NCBI GenBank assembly: GCA_032988165.1 | Contig: JANTQF010000206.1 | Location: 1 to 61,543 of the forward strand | Direction: 5' to 3' | Length of the DNA stretch: 61,543 nucleotides | DNA from: Emmonsiellopsis sp. PD_33 | Taxonomy: Eukaryota; Ascomycota; Eurotiomycetes; Onygenales; Ajellomycetaceae | Part shown: in pieces, positions 1-12,440 of the stretch | Layout: every line of letters starts with the position of its first letter | Position numbering within the stretch: the stretch's first letter is position 1 | Notes under the pieces: generated by a model | Seen by the model: only the letters and a program-made list of their open reading frames with translations | The model's database searches: none | What the model was told of the DNA's origin: nothing | Program-made: the position numbers and the translations under genes

Positions 1-31
1 TCGAGGACAGAGAACGCAATGGGAATATGGG

Positions 32-582
32 ATGAATCAACACGGCAGTTTGGGCAGTTTGTGGGCGTGGAATTCGGGGTCCACAGCAATATTAAAGATC
101 CTTGCTTGCGGAGACGAGTGTTTGAAGGCCCCTGACGCCCCAAAACCGCTCCCCCAGTACTCCCAGGCGGTGAACTACAATGGGATGATTTATTGCAGCG
201 GGAACATCGGCATGGACCCCAAGACTATGACGCTGGTTGAAGGGAGTATCAAAGACCGTACACGACAAGCCCTTACCAACCTACGAAATATCCTCGAGGC
301 TGGCGGTAGCAGCTTCGACCATGTCGTCAAGTGCAACATCTTTCTCACCACCATGGATAACTTCGCTGCAATGAACGAGGTGTGGGACGAGTTTTCCCCG
401 GTCGATCCTAAGCCAGTACGGCGTCCCTACGTTCCCTTTAAGCTATTTACGGCTGACGCGGAATTTGTTGTGCTGATTCTATGTGTAAATTGACACAGTG
501 CAGGACATGTGTGGCTGTTTATCAGTTACCATTTGGGACAGATGTCGAGATAGAGATGACTGCCAGCATGGGTTCGACTTAA
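32..582 (+). CDS. RidA/YjgF/UK114-family reactive-intermediate deaminase (5' end uncertain)
   Basis: Members of this family hydrolyse reactive enamine/imine intermediates made by PLP enzymes, in cytosol or mitochondria (yeast Hmf1/Mmf1). What shows it: the sequence reads APKPLPQYSQAV, then YCSGNIGMDP, the alternating residues around VVKCNIFLTTMDNF, and, after an intron, the family signature PCRTCVAVYQLPFGTDVEIE. The intron is 416-498 (GTACGG to ACAG), phase 0. Its removal restores the C-terminal signature, and the stop is at 580-582. The first ~35 residues after the ATG at 32 do not look like the family, whose members begin about ten residues before the PKPLPQYSQ motif. An upstream exon or a splice acceptor around 100-135 is therefore likely, and the true start may lie outside the window. 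Family assignment is firm; the start is not. Confidence 0.85.
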
Positions 583-3500
583 TCAGCATCGACAACAGCT
601 CTGTCCATGGCGTGGCATAGCCTGGCGCCCTCCTGTGGTGGACGGGGTGCCTGTTATCATTTTCAATAATGAGCAATTCTCCAGATCCATGAGAATCCCA
701 TTTATTTGGTAGCAATAAAAAAATTTCATATATCATACAATTTTGTTTGCTCAACAAAATGGACATCGTGGTGGCGAGATTCGCTCCCGTAAGACATACT
801 GTTTGGAGCCAATGTTGTATTCAGTACCCGCTGCCTTGTCTCTACCTGAAAAAGATTACTAGGTTCTCTCATCTTTGATAAATCTTATGAACTCCTGTCA
901 GTCTTTCTTGAGGTATCTATGTCTCGCAGAGCTAGCCACATGGGATGCCTCTTCAGAACATGTACCCATGATTTCCATTATCTGCCTGGTTATAGACCTA
1001 GAAGAAATATTGACGCAGTTCAATTCCAAATTTGCATCCATATGCCACAATATCTTATGGTAGTACAATCCGACAGCCCGATCCTGTTATGTTAATCCAG
1101 GCGGAAGGAATGGCAGGAGACATTTAAGACTCAGATAATCTGACAACTTGAAAAAAGGAAACCTCAATACTATGGAAATGTATCCATATTTTCAGAATTA
1201 GGACCCGTCCTGAGGTTCCATCGGACACGCTCTATCAAGTGCACAGACCAGCTGGGTCTCGGGCCGGCCCGCTTGCCTTGCGGGAGCTAAAATGGCCGAA
1301 CCACCAAACGGGGGCATCGGGCCGAGAACTGCGGTCCTAGACTACCAGGCTCCCAGTGTTGAGAGACGAGGTTTATTGAGGTAATTGACAGAAACTTTTC
1401 TCCAAGAATTTCGTCTGCCTTGCGCATAATGTGCGAATGGGCGGTACATTGCTCCTTAGATGAAATGTCATATGTTTGTCGGGACTATTGCCTTTAACCT
1501 TGTTGGTAGCAACGGTGGTGGCCCATGCTACTATTTGGCTAAATTATCAATAAGCGTACGGAGTTATTCTAAGGGTTAAAATTGCATTTATGAGTAGGAT
1601 AGCTTTCAGAGGAATTGTAGCTAGATCTGTTTTCGTTTCTTAGAATTCCTCAACCCAGGTGAGATAGAGGCAATGATTGATACATTTGTGTGCCATTATG
1701 TGGATTTAGATTAACAGAGTTCAGTAATTGAAAATAAAAGCGTAAGTTTACTGACGGGTCTATGTAACTTCCAAGAATTAATATCAAAAGGCAAGTGTAC
1801 GCTTAAAGTATTTCGTGCCCCATGATTGTATGGCTAGTATGTTTAGATTAGGGAATAATAAAGGACGTCAGACATAGTAGTCGACACGGGGCCTAGATTA
1901 GCAAGGGCTATAGAACGAGGAAGCTGAAGGAAAGGGGTTTACATGGTAGTAAATGCACTGGCAGAGCTATCTAGATGTCATTCTATTACGGAATGCGCCT
2001 AGAACTAGATGATTACATATTTGGAAATAATATTTCACCCTAGTGATAGCTATTATCAGGATGTTTGTTTTCCCATGCATTTGAAGACGTGGATATAGAA
2101 AGCGGGCTAATTCCCATTGAATTTGGACACCACCGACCCTCAAGTTTCTCTTATAGGTTTAATACAATCATCCAACATTCAGTTTACTTGTTAACCTACT
2201 CAAAATTATTTCCCACAATACGTTTCAACCCTGCTACTGCTGCTCTTCTCATCATTGGTCTTCAACAAGTCTCAGCTGCTATCTTGGGATACTGCATGCA
2301 CGGACATAATTCACAGGGGAATACACAAACTACCAGAGTACAAACTAGAATCAGTGTGATATGTTATCTGTTCCTACAAACAAGGTAGCCTCTGTTTACC
2401 AACCCTGCTAGTTTCTTTCACAAATAAAATTAATACCTGGAATGATGTTATCCAATCTGCCAATGTTTGGCTGCAGATGTCCGCACCTTTATAGGTATGC
2501 TAAGTGGAGTTCCTTCAAATGCCGTACCAGATAGGCAGCGGAATATGGAAATAGCCAACGCTTCGGTGGTCATTTACCCCTAATATCTGCTGGTATCTAG
2601 CCGTTACCTTATATTGAAATATTCGATCTTTTAACTACTGTGTGAATCTAACTAGACCAAGAAGGATGAGTCCTTAGAAGCCAGCAGCTCTAAGAGCTAC
2701 TTACGTGCGTACTTTCACTTCTACATAGTAGCTATCCAACGTAGCTATCTAACGTAGTTTACAAGGTTTAGTTTCTGTTATTAGTATTTTTATACTGTAG
2801 GTAATAGTAATATAAAAATTGCACAGATGAGATGAGACGGCGTTTTTTCAACCAGCCTTAATTTCTTGAATCGTTGTGACTTGTCTGTGCCCTTCGAATT
2901 AAGCTTGTTTAAAGTTAAGCTTTAGCGCCATCCTTAGCGTGGAAAGCGGATGAAGGTAACCCGAATTAGAAAAGTGGATCCTGGGGAAGACCTTTGTTGT
3001 AACTTCGTCGATCCATGCATCATTCCAGCATTCCTCACAAGCTTGAGCTTTCTATTATCTTCATCTTTCCATCAATTGGCTCTAGCGTGCACTTTGGCTA
3101 TATTCTTATAACATGCACTTCATGTATTTTACCTGCCGTTTGGCTCGATGCTATCGCATTACTGAACAATTCCCTTGAGAAATGGTTGTATGCCTTCCGG
3201 AAACCCTCTTTCATCTCTATCAATAATAGTAAAACATTCCATAACACTCATGACTAGAATGTGGAGCGGTTATCCTGATTTTAGATGCAAGAAGCTCTCC
3301 TCATAATTCCACTAGGAATCGGGAAATTACATGTCTTATGATTTTCATTATATAGTTTATTTGCCTCGTTGGGGAAATAGAGAGCCATGGACGTATACTT
3401 TATTATTAGATCTTATCTTAAAGCAAAGATAATATTGCCCAAAGGAATAGAAATGATCCCAAGGAACTATCCTGTTAACACATGCTTTTAAGGCCTTTAC

Positions 3501-4420
3501 TAAATCTATGTTCCTGCTCCGCTCTGTTAGGAAGGATCTACGCACTTTATCAACATAATTTCTAATGGATATACTGTCAACTATTGTGAATAAAATAAGT
3601 ATTGTATATAGTGTAACGCTTGTAAAGATCAATGGTCTATTTTGGTTTTAGCTCAAATATATCCAGTTTTCATGTGCTATTCTCAATCCGTTCAATGAAC
3701 ATGCCTATAATCACATCCAAAACCTATAAACTCCAAGAAGTTGTTCAGTCTATTCCCAGCCATAATGTAGGGTAGTTGTGGTTGCATTTGCAGTCGTTTA
3801 ACACTAAAACATTTCAAAGCCATGATAACAATTACCGTAGCCCATTCATTTCCCTAAAAGGTGGAGAGTCTTGCCACCCGAAAAAAAAGGTAGTAATATT
3901 CCAAAATAATAAAGTGCAATAACCCTGTTGTCATAATCATAAACACATGCAAAGGGGCGAGCGTAGTCCAAGACCAGTGGACTTACAGTCATGAAAGGCA
4001 ATTTTATCGGGATACAGAGGATAGGGTGTAAATCTGAAGACCATGCATATATAGTATTGTGTATAGTTTATTGAGAAGGCTATTTTGAAAGTGCCATATC
4101 TCTAGGAGATGGAAGCAACAAGGAAAAGGGTAAACATCAAATCTTACAGGTCTGAGGACATCAAGAGTCTCTTCGAGTGTGTTTGATTTGGCTTCGGCGT
4201 TGTGGTGGCTGGTCTACTCTTGTGGGTGGTAGTTTTAAAATTATCCATGATTTTTAATCATAAGAGCTAGAGTAAGATCAACCGTATCAATAGAGAAACA
4301 AACTTAACTCAGGTGCTACAAAGAGAAAACCTGAACAAAACTATTGAAATAAGGAGTGTGCAAATAAGGTTTGGCTCTAGATCCAAAATGGCCTAGTGCA
4401 TTCAGCCAGCGCCAAGACGT
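583..4420. other. Gene-poor, AT-rich intergenic stretch
   Basis: I find no convincing gene in these 3.8 kb. Open frames are short (the longest is 107 codons near 2065-2388), lack recognisable motifs and show no splice-consistent extension. CpG is still present here, so this stretch does not carry the mutational signature of the transposon block at 28-42 kb. It may hold old, unrecognisable repeats. Confidence 0.5.
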
Positions 4421-4432
4421 CTTATCGATAAG
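4421..4432. promoter_or_regulatory. Palindromic GATA-factor site upstream of the nucleoside hydrolase
   Basis: The 12-bp perfect palindrome CTTATCGATAAG presents two overlapping HGATAR sites, one per strand, 83 bp before the start codon at 4515. HGATAR is the binding consensus of fungal nitrogen-regulatory GATA factors (AreA/NIT2). Nucleosides are a nitrogen source, so control by nitrogen supply is a reasonable inference; binding is not shown by sequence alone. Confidence 0.45.
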
Positions 4433-4514
4433 CCCTGGGGTAACATCGGCTTCCGTCTGCCCGCCTTGAGATGCAACTTACAACATAGGTGGCATTGGGT
4501 ACACGGTGTTCAAC

Positions 4515-5972
4515 ATGGCAGAGCAGACGACGCAATCAATGGCACAAGAAGGAAACATAACGCCTCTTTGGCTCGATTGTGACCCAGGTGAGTCTTGCCC
4601 CCCCCCCTGTGACAATCTGGTCAAAGCCACTCACTAACCCCTCATTCTAGGACATGATGTGAGTTCAACAAGACAGATTCGATAATACAGCAGATGACCC
4701 CATACCGGAAACGAATCTAACATGAACATAAACAGGATGCCTTTGCGATTCTCCTAGCCGCTCACCATCCATCTTTGAAACTGCTCGGGATCAGTACAGT
4801 CCATGGAAATGGGTCGCTCGCAAATACCACGGTGAACGCGGGAAGCATCTTGGAAGCCATTGGAAAATCAGATATCCCGGTGTATCCAGGGGCAGCAAAG
4901 CCATTTTGCAGAGCAGCAGTTCATGCGGCCGAGATTCATGGTACGTGAAAGGGTTTTTCGATCCTCAATACTACGGCTGTACACTGACCGAGATCTTTTG
5001 ACGATCGAACAGGAGAATCCGGGCTCGATGGAACAGACTTGCTCCCTGCGCCGACGCGACCCCCTGTAACGAATCCGACTGCTATAGTTGCCATGCGGGA
5101 CGCTCTGCTAGCCCAGCCTAAGGATAGCGCCTGGGTTGTTGCCACGGGCACACTCACAAATGTCGCTCTTCTATTCGCAGCGTTTCCAGAGGTTGCCGAG
5201 CATGTAAAGGGGGTCAGCATAATGGGTGGTGCAATTGGCCAAGGGTTTTCCGATGTGCCTATGAGCAAACGGCCTGGAGACGAGGCTAGAATCGGCAATA
5301 CCACCACCTGGGCCGAGTTCAATATTTATGTCCGTATATTCCCCTCTGGTCTCTGCCATCTTTACTATGTTCCAATCACCAACTGAAATCAAACTATAGT
5401 GTGACCCTGAAGCCGCGCAATCCATTCTCTCCTCTCCAGTCCTCTCGCCAAAAACCACCTTGGTAACCCTAGACCTCACTCACCAGGTCCTGGGCACACC
5501 GAATGTGCAGTCCCTCATATTGCAAACAGAGATCGAACCGGTGGCAAACAGTGCAGCTCGTGCCCCTACTGTCCTCCGCCAGATTCTTCACGCCCTTCTC
5601 GTTTTTTTTGCAAACACGTATGACACGGTCTTTGGCCTTGACACCGGCCCACCCCTCCACGATCCCGTCGCTGTGGCTGTTCTGTTATCCAACCTGAACA
5701 GTACCAGCGGGGAAAATAAACAGTCGGAACTCCTTCGTTTCGACGACAGAGACGGCGAACGCTTCTCGGTGAATGTTGTAACCGACGGTCTGCATGGAAC
5801 AGATCCGCTACTCAATGGCCAGGTTGGTCGCACCGTCGCTACCCCCGTTGAGCACGGCAAGGCTGGGGTTACTATTCCGCGGGGCGTGGATGTGGATGGA
5901 TTTTGGAATATTGTGCTTGATTGCCTGAAGAGGGCGGATGAGTGGAATACTGCACGTATGGTGAAAGGTTGA
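4515..5972 (+). CDS. Inosine/uridine-preferring nucleoside hydrolase (purine/pyrimidine salvage)
   Basis: This enzyme would hydrolyse the N-glycosidic bond of nucleosides to give base plus ribose. Five exons give 391 aa: 4515-4587, 4651-4658, 4736-4940, 5013-5329 and 5400-5972. The family's Ca2+-binding signature DPGHDDA at the N-terminus is split over three exons. The middle exon has only 8 nt (4651-4658) and encodes the end of Gly plus His-Asp. Other family marks are ISTVHGN about 30 residues on, ATGTLTNVALL, the IMGGA strand, AEFNIYCDPEAA after the fourth intron, and the C-terminal HDPVAVAV histidine motif. The length is at the upper end for the family because of a short insertion around residues 300-315. 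The CDS is preceded by a palindromic GATA site. The exact nucleoside preference cannot be read from the sequence. Confidence 0.92.
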
Positions 5973-7904
5973 CGGGCAATATGTTGACATTTATGAGGGG
6001 TATGGGGATTGGCATACTTCGCCTCCTCTGTTTAAACTGTGATATCTCTTCCGCCATCTATGCATGTACATTTGCACACATACTAGAGTTATTTGGAAAC
6101 ATACACATAGATAGAGAAATTAGACGGTTTCTGATTTTACTTTTATGCCGGCGACTGATCCAAATTGGCAATGTCCTTGTTCTCTTCACTCGCACCCGGG
6201 GGTATAGGAGGTAGTGGAGGGGGGGATTCACGCGCGAAGACGATAATTGCTAGCCAACTGACGAACCATGACCAGCAGGCAATTCTTCGTAACCTGACAC
6301 AATTCGCTCGGATCTTGGTGGCTATCGACCGCGATAAGCTGCCAGGCCGGTTCCAAACTCGACCAGGGATGATCTATTTGCGACAGGGCAGAGCAATAAT
6401 TGCTAACTTCAGACCACTGCAAGTCTTCCACTCCCGGTAAACCGACTAGGCACATGTTGCTAACGATTAGCTATCGATACCCATTCGAGAAGCCGGCAGA
6501 TGCAAGAGTTGCTGCGGCGCTATGCATGAAGCATCCTTCCTAGGCATAACTAATCACGCAATGCTCATTTCAAGCTAGGAATTGACCATGACAAACATGT
6601 TTGTGCAAAAGGAATATCCGTTTATCTAGTATTTTGTGGATTCTATGGCCTTTTTGCTGCAGTTCTGCATTGAAACCGAGTCTCTACTTATGTGGTTGGT
6701 TTGAACATGCATCTGGGGATAAGCCATTTGTTCACGGCAATCTACATTGATAAGCCATGGATGGCCTCCGATATTGAATGTTTGGGGCATCCGCTCCTTT
6801 CCTCCGCCAGCCTGGGCGAACATTAGACTTCTGGGATAAATGACTAGATGTTGGTGGATGATATCTCCACTACTAGCTCACCGCTGGATGCAAGGCTAAA
6901 TATATGGAGAATTCCAGGGGCTGCTAATTTTGTTGAAACACGGCCGTTTATTCTTTCGAGGACCCATATTCACCAAACATCTGACAATTGCGTTTTCGAT
7001 TATATGGTGTCTAAATCAACACATCTATCTTCCGACTTCGCTCGTTCGAAACTGCACCTTGTACTCCAAGGCCCTACTCCCTGCCTCCATCCTATCCAGC
7101 GCCGATTATGCAAAGGACCGCTTCTCTTTTGGACAACGACGGAGCCAATTTTCCGTCAATAAAAGGTTATCCCGGTCTTCATTCAGTAACTCGAAGAAAC
7201 CCGATTTCTGGGGATCTGCTGTGGCTTCACCTGGCAGGCAAACAAACCATCCATGCTCCCCATGCTTGCATTGCTGCAAAACCCGGCTGGGTATAAACAA
7301 CCCAGACTGCCTTTGGTTTCGTCTCCAAGGTAGCTACATGCCAATCCAGGATCGCGGATGCACTTGCGCATCCCGATGATAGATAACGTCATGTCGGTTC
7401 TCGTTGCTAGCTCCAGTTTTTTTGGCTTCCATGCGCTTCATGGGATAGATACCCTGCTGGCTCTATATAACTACTATCATCTAACACGACGGTATCGGAG
7501 GAACATCGTCCTTCTAAGCAGAGTTTAAGCCTGCAGCGATGCCAGCGCCACAGAACAGACGTTGAGTAACCGATGCTAATGGCGTCGAAGTCCCATGCGG
7601 CCGCCAGCAATGAGCTCTAGATCGCGGCGGGATACCCACAGCCTGAATTGCATCAGTTTCGTCATCAATCCCTGCTAGACCAGTGCTGCAATGGAGAAAT
7701 GGTTGATCCATTGATATCTTGTCCCTCTCTCTTCCTCTTCTCTTGTCTATATAAACCTCGGGTTCTCTTTGCTTGTCCGTCGTCTGTTTATGATTAGCCG
7801 GACGACTGTCTTGCCTTTCCCCTGAGATACCCGGCATTTGCGAACCCGATTACCCATTTCCCCGCTCTACACTACTTCAACCCCTCCATCCCCCAACCTA
7901 TAAC
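5973..7904. other. Intergenic region with a TATA box before the dehydratase gene
   Basis: I see no supportable gene; the open frames on both strands are short and without motifs. A TATA-like element (TATATAAA, about 7748-7755) lies roughly 150 bp before the next start codon, followed by a C-rich leader that ends in CCTATAACATG. Confidence 0.45.
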
Positions 7905-9113
7905 ATGGGCAAAATCAAAAGCATCGAATACTTCCGCGTCCTACCACGCTGGTTATTTGTCAAAGTCACTGATGAAGAGGGCAACCACGGATGGGGCGAG
8001 AGTACTCTTGAAGGCCACTCTGAGGCTGTGGAGGGAGCATTGAACTCGTTGTGCAAGCGGTTTCAGGGATACGAAGCTGAGTGCGTCTCGATATACAAAA
8101 ACTGAAAGACCATTCAATGGCTAACCCAATTGACCAGTGACATCGAGCAAATCTGGCAAACAGCATGGCGCCTAGGATTCTACCGTGGCGGCGCAGTTTT
8201 CATGTCCGCCATATCCGGCATTGACATCGCCCTGTGGGACCTCAAGGGCCGCCGACTGGGAGTGCCAATCCACCAGTTACTGGGAGGAAAAGTCCGCAAC
8301 AAGATCTCCGTCTACGCCTGGATTGGCGGAGACAGGCCCTCAGACGTTGAAGCAGCAGGCAAAGCCCGCCTCGCCCAAGGCTTCAAAGCAATCAAAATGA
8401 ACGCAACCGAAGACATAAACTGGCTCGATTCCCCGCGCGCGCTCGAGTCCAGCGTCGAGCGCCTCAAGGCCGTCAAGGCGCTCGGCCTCGACGCCGCCCT
8501 CGACTTCCACGGCCGCCTGCACAAACCAATGGCCAAACAGCTCGCCAAACTCGTCGAACCCTACCACCCGCTCTTCATCGAAGAGCCCCTCCTCTCCGAA
8601 CACCCAGAGGGCATCAAGCACTTTTCCGCCCAAACCTCGGCGCCCATCGCGCTCGGCGAACGGCTCTATAACCGATGGGACGTGAAGCGGTTCCTCGAAG
8701 ATGCCAGCGTCGACGTCCTCCAGCCCGACATCAGCCATTGCGGGGGTATCTCCGAGATCCGGCGCATCGCCGCCATGGCGGAGGCGTACGATGTGGCCGT
8801 GGCCCCGCATTGTCCACTGGGGCCCATCGCGCTGGCCGCGAGCATGCAGGTTGACCTGACGATGCCGAACTTTGTCATTCAGGAGATGAGCCTGGGGATC
8901 CATTATAATACTGAAGCGGGGGAGTATGATATTACAAACTACGTGACGGATCCCAAGGTGTTTGATGTTAAGGATGGGTTTGTGGAGGCTCTGACGAAGC
9001 CTGGGTTGGGGATTGAGATTGATGAGGAGGAGGTGAGGAGGGTTGCGAGAGATGCGAAGTCGTGGCAGCCCAAGGAGTTTTATGGGGTGGATGGGGGGAT
9101 TCGGGAGTGGTGA
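7905..9113 (+). CDS. D-galactonate dehydratase-like enzyme (mandelate racemase/enolase superfamily)
   Basis: The family abstracts the alpha-proton of an aldonate and eliminates water, giving a 2-keto-3-deoxy-aldonate. There are two exons, 7905-8080 and 8138-9113 (57-bp intron); the 383 aa match bacterial DgoD (382 aa) almost without gaps. Catalytic features are visible: LDFHG around residues 180-184 (Asp metal ligand plus His), FIEEP (Glu about 208), LGER (Glu about 233) and APHCPLGPIA (His about 283). These correspond to D183/H185/E209/E235/H285 of E. coli DgoD, shifted by two. The N-terminal capping domain contains GWGESTLEG and FYRGGAVFMSAISGIDIALWD. D-galactonate is the best-supported substrate, but related acid-sugar dehydratases (for example for gluconate or L-galactonate-type acids) cannot be excluded. 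No partner sugar-acid genes lie next to it. Confidence 0.88.
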
Positions 9114-10617
9114 TTGCTATCTATTTATTGTTGCCATCTCTATTAACTGGAGAGAGGCGGAGAGGAGTACAATAATAACGCAGGGTGTGGTTTTTGTCTA
9201 TTCCCTTTCGCTTCGTCTAGGGGGCATATTGAAGGTCCGTCAGCAGATATAAATTGCGTTTTTCTTTCCTTGGGGGCATAGAGATTTTGGAATGACCAAA
9301 AGCCAGTGAACTTTGCTGCCCAGTATTTAATGATAGCTAGATAGCTATTTAGATTGGTTATTTATTAATCATTTATATATGGGCTGGCGGTCCCCCTAAT
9401 CCGTAGGGCACATAGATGCAACCTTCTCGGGCTCAGCACCTCCTCACATGGAATATAGAAAGCATGAAGCGTCTAGCCAAAAGCATGGCTATGGAGGATG
9501 CAAGATTTTCTAGGGCTATATTCGTCCGTAGATGCGTGCTGTATAAAATTCAGCGTTGGGGGGTATATATATAACCTCTAGATATTGACCAGCCGCAACG
9601 TCATTGAGAGCCAACTCCAACGACGAGACCTAGGAGGGAAATACATTGCGACCCTCAGGACGACTATAGGCGCGGTATTCCAAGGCTCTACTACATCCCG
9701 CGACGGTATATAGCGGTTTGGGATCTTCCTTCGGCCCGAAGCTTGCTTGTAGTATCTGGGCGTAGGGGTGGAGGCAAGTTGGATAGGATGTTCCACGAGG
9801 CCGCCTGGAATAACTAGATATCGATTTGAGGTAACAGAAGAAGAGAAGAGAAGAGAAGTAAATTGCAATACAGAAGAGTCAAGACATGGTGAGATATTGA
9901 TATTCTGATATTCCGATATTCCGACATTCTGATATTGATATTCTCCCCACATGACACGGCCCGTAAACCTCCAACTTCTCCCCGCCCACATCCCAGTTAA
10001 CGCCGACATCTCCAACCACAACTTCAACCACACCTCTCCACGCCCGCAACGGCTGCCCATCTTAGCTACCAACATCTCGTCGGGTCTATCCCTGTCTCTG
10101 CTGCTCGACACTTCTGCCTTCCATCCACCCCGTCCCGTTGCAAACGAACGCGGGGTTGCGCCCTGCAAGTCATACAGCGCCCGGTGCCCAGCCCGACGTC
10201 GATCTTGCTGCCGTTATCCACCGCTAGTTAACAGGACAGCCGGCTTCACTGGCCAGGCCGGGGAGTCTGGAGACTGTGCGAGCCCCATATCTTATCTGTT
10301 GAACATATACCATGCCGCCTCCGAATTCGTCTGCTGTAAGACATCCCCATTCGCATCTCCATATATCCCAGATACATACAACTTCCCTGCGTTTGAACCC
10401 TCGCTGTCCGCCGCAAAAACAGACCCCCCCGTTGATAAATAACTACCTGTTAGTCGCTAGTGACGGCTGCTGCTTTTTTTTTTTTTTAATTATCTGCTCC
10501 CATTCACTGACATCAACCGGGTCAAAGGATACCCCCAATTCACCATCATCCTCTAGTCCGTATCTCCGCCACTTCGATTTCATCTCAAGTCCCGTCCCAG
10601 ACTTCGCTTCAACCCTC
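9114..10617. other. Intergenic region and probable long 5' leader of the Vid24-like gene
   Basis: Several open frames cover this stretch on both strands (for example 9578-10168 on minus, 9951-10442 on plus), but they lack motifs and rest on low-complexity DNA. A 15-T run lies at about 10474-10488. The frame of the following gene is open back to 10312, but that part reads like untranslated leader. Confidence 0.4.
9893..9944. repeat. Short tandem repeat, GATATTC-type
   Basis: Degenerate tandem copies of GATATT with C, T or CC linkers run for about 50 bp (GATATTGATATTCTGATATTCC and similar, continuing to GATATTCTC). It is a simple microsatellite in the upstream region of the next gene. Confidence 0.7.
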
Positions 10618-12440
10618 ATGAGTCGCCCAGAAGACGACGTCAACCAAGACAACATCAACTTCCTGCGGGTCACCCGCAGACGGTCATCCCTCGAGCTCTC
10701 CCCCGCCCGTATTCGGAGTCGAAGAAGACAGCTATATTCGATAGAAGATGACCTAAATAGCATGGATTTTTCGAACGAGGTCCGAGGAACCGTGCCCGTG
10801 GCCCGTCGCATTCCCATCGTCCGCCGCCAACGAGATGGCCAAAACAACGCTTCCAACTACGAAACCCGCCCCCCACATCCAATTTCTACCCATCCCTTCA
10901 CGCCAGGTTGGGGTTCCGATGATGACGACGAGGATACCAGCGTGGACCCGTCGAATCTTGTCCAAGACATGTGGGCTGGCAGGCTGGTTAACCGAGATAA
11001 TACTTCCGAACGATCAAGCTGGGCGGGTTTAATGGGCAGAGGGCAGAGGCGGGACGGCGCTGTCTCGACGCCACGTCAGCGCGCGAATGATCCACAAGGG
11101 CATCCAAATCACCCTGTCGCAAGATACGGACATTCCGACCTCGCAGCCGCTGCGTTGCTCAATTCAGTTCGACGCCATCCGAGATTCTCCTCGCGAACCC
11201 GCACGTTACAAACCTTCATTCTCGATCGGGAAGCAAGTGGTCATGGATCTGAAGAAAGAGACTGGCAGCCAACTGCTGCAACGCCTACAGCTACCGCGAG
11301 CGCATCCATGCCGAGAGGCAACCGTTCCCCAGCCGCACATCGAGGAGAGATATCGAGAAACCCCGGTTCACCCGAACTTCGACGCATATGTCTCGACGAC
11401 CCCACGAAGGTTGACCGGCTGGAAGAGACGATAAAATACTTAGACAAAGTCCGATTTTCCAACTCGTATGAGGAGAGTCTTTCCGCCGCCGCAGAGGGGT
11501 CGTTTATAGAATCTGAATATTTTACTCGAAATGAAGACGATTTCATCCTCGAAACATCTTCGATATCCAGTCCTGCCGATTCTTCATGGTTAAAGCCGGG
11601 CACTGTATTCTGCGGGTCACAGCATGCTACGAATCAGAGTTTCGAGACTTCCCTTCAGAATTTGGATCCCATTATCCTTAACGGGGGTGACCTTGGTCGA
11701 ATCGACGTGTATACAAATGGAGCTCCCCGGGGCTACTTGCAGCATGAATTTGGCAATGGCGGCGCCACCGGCACGGGGGCGGGCAGTAATAATAGTAGAC
11801 ATGAACAATGGCCCGTCAAGGTTACGATACATCACGTTGATTACGATACAATGACACTCTCGGGGACGATGGAGGCATATAATATTCCCGATAAAACGGC
11901 GTCCAACCAAGGGGCGCATATCATCACCTTCCTTGAAGGCGAAATCATCGATTTCAAAACCCATTCTCTAGAAACCCGAAATTTCAAAGCAAATGCGGAG
12001 GTTGACAGCCTGTACTGGCGCGAACTTGAGCCATTTAAGAGTCTGACATATGACGAAATTGTCAAGAACCTGGTGAGCAAGAAGTGGATGACGGAGCAGC
12101 TAACGAAGGGGTGGATATTAATGCGCTGGAAAGGTTAGTCTTTGTTTTTTACCCCTTTATCCGCCTTCCGAGTTTTTCCCCTTCCATGTCTTGTTATTTA
12201 AATACTCCACGGCGATACCAATAATATATCTCTCGAATATAAACAGAACGCTGCTTCGTCTCCCCCTCACACTCGCGCCAAGGCCTGACGATATCCGGTT
12301 TCTACTACATATCCATTCGTCGCTCAGACGGTCACATCGAAGGCATGTACTACGACCCAGGAAGCTCACCGTATCAGCATCTCACTCTCGATCCGGAGAT
12401 GAAACGGGGCATGGTCTTCCCTGCCTATGGCTTCCGCTGA
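10618..12440 (+). CDS. Vid24/GID4-family protein (GID/CTLH E3 ligase substrate receptor)
   Basis: Gid4/Vid24 recognises N-terminal (Pro-type) degrons for the GID/CTLH ubiquitin ligase, which in yeast degrades gluconeogenic enzymes. There are two exons, 10618-12133 and 12247-12440, for 569 aa. The first ~320 residues are polar, Arg/Ser/Pro-rich and probably disordered. The Vid24 beta-barrel then begins at LKPGTVFCGSQ (about residue 325) and continues through KVTIHHVDYDTMTLSG, ITFLEGEIIDF, WRELEPFK and ILMRWKERCFV (across the intron). It ends with GFYYISIRRSDGHIEGMYYD and the final MVFPAYGFR. The start at 10618 (MSRPEDDV) is chosen because the upstream in-frame part contains a poly-T run and low-complexity sequence; an alternative Met in the same frame is at 10312. 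A Gly/Asn-rich insert sits inside the domain. Whether it is Gid4 itself or a paralogue such as Gid10 is not decidable here. Confidence 0.85.

Noticed and set aside
583..4420. Second transposon relic with the same mutation signature
   Set aside because: CpG dinucleotides are still common and no LTR, inverted repeat or transposon domain could be found.
9578..10168. 196-codon minus-strand open frame
   Set aside because: No recognisable motif, overlaps a microsatellite and the promoter/leader of the Vid24-like gene, and has irregular composition; probably chance.
10312..10617. N-terminal extension of the Vid24-like protein to the Met at 10312
   Set aside because: The added residues come from low-complexity DNA with a 15-T run (a Phe run in translation) and do not resemble the family; the start at 10618 was preferred.
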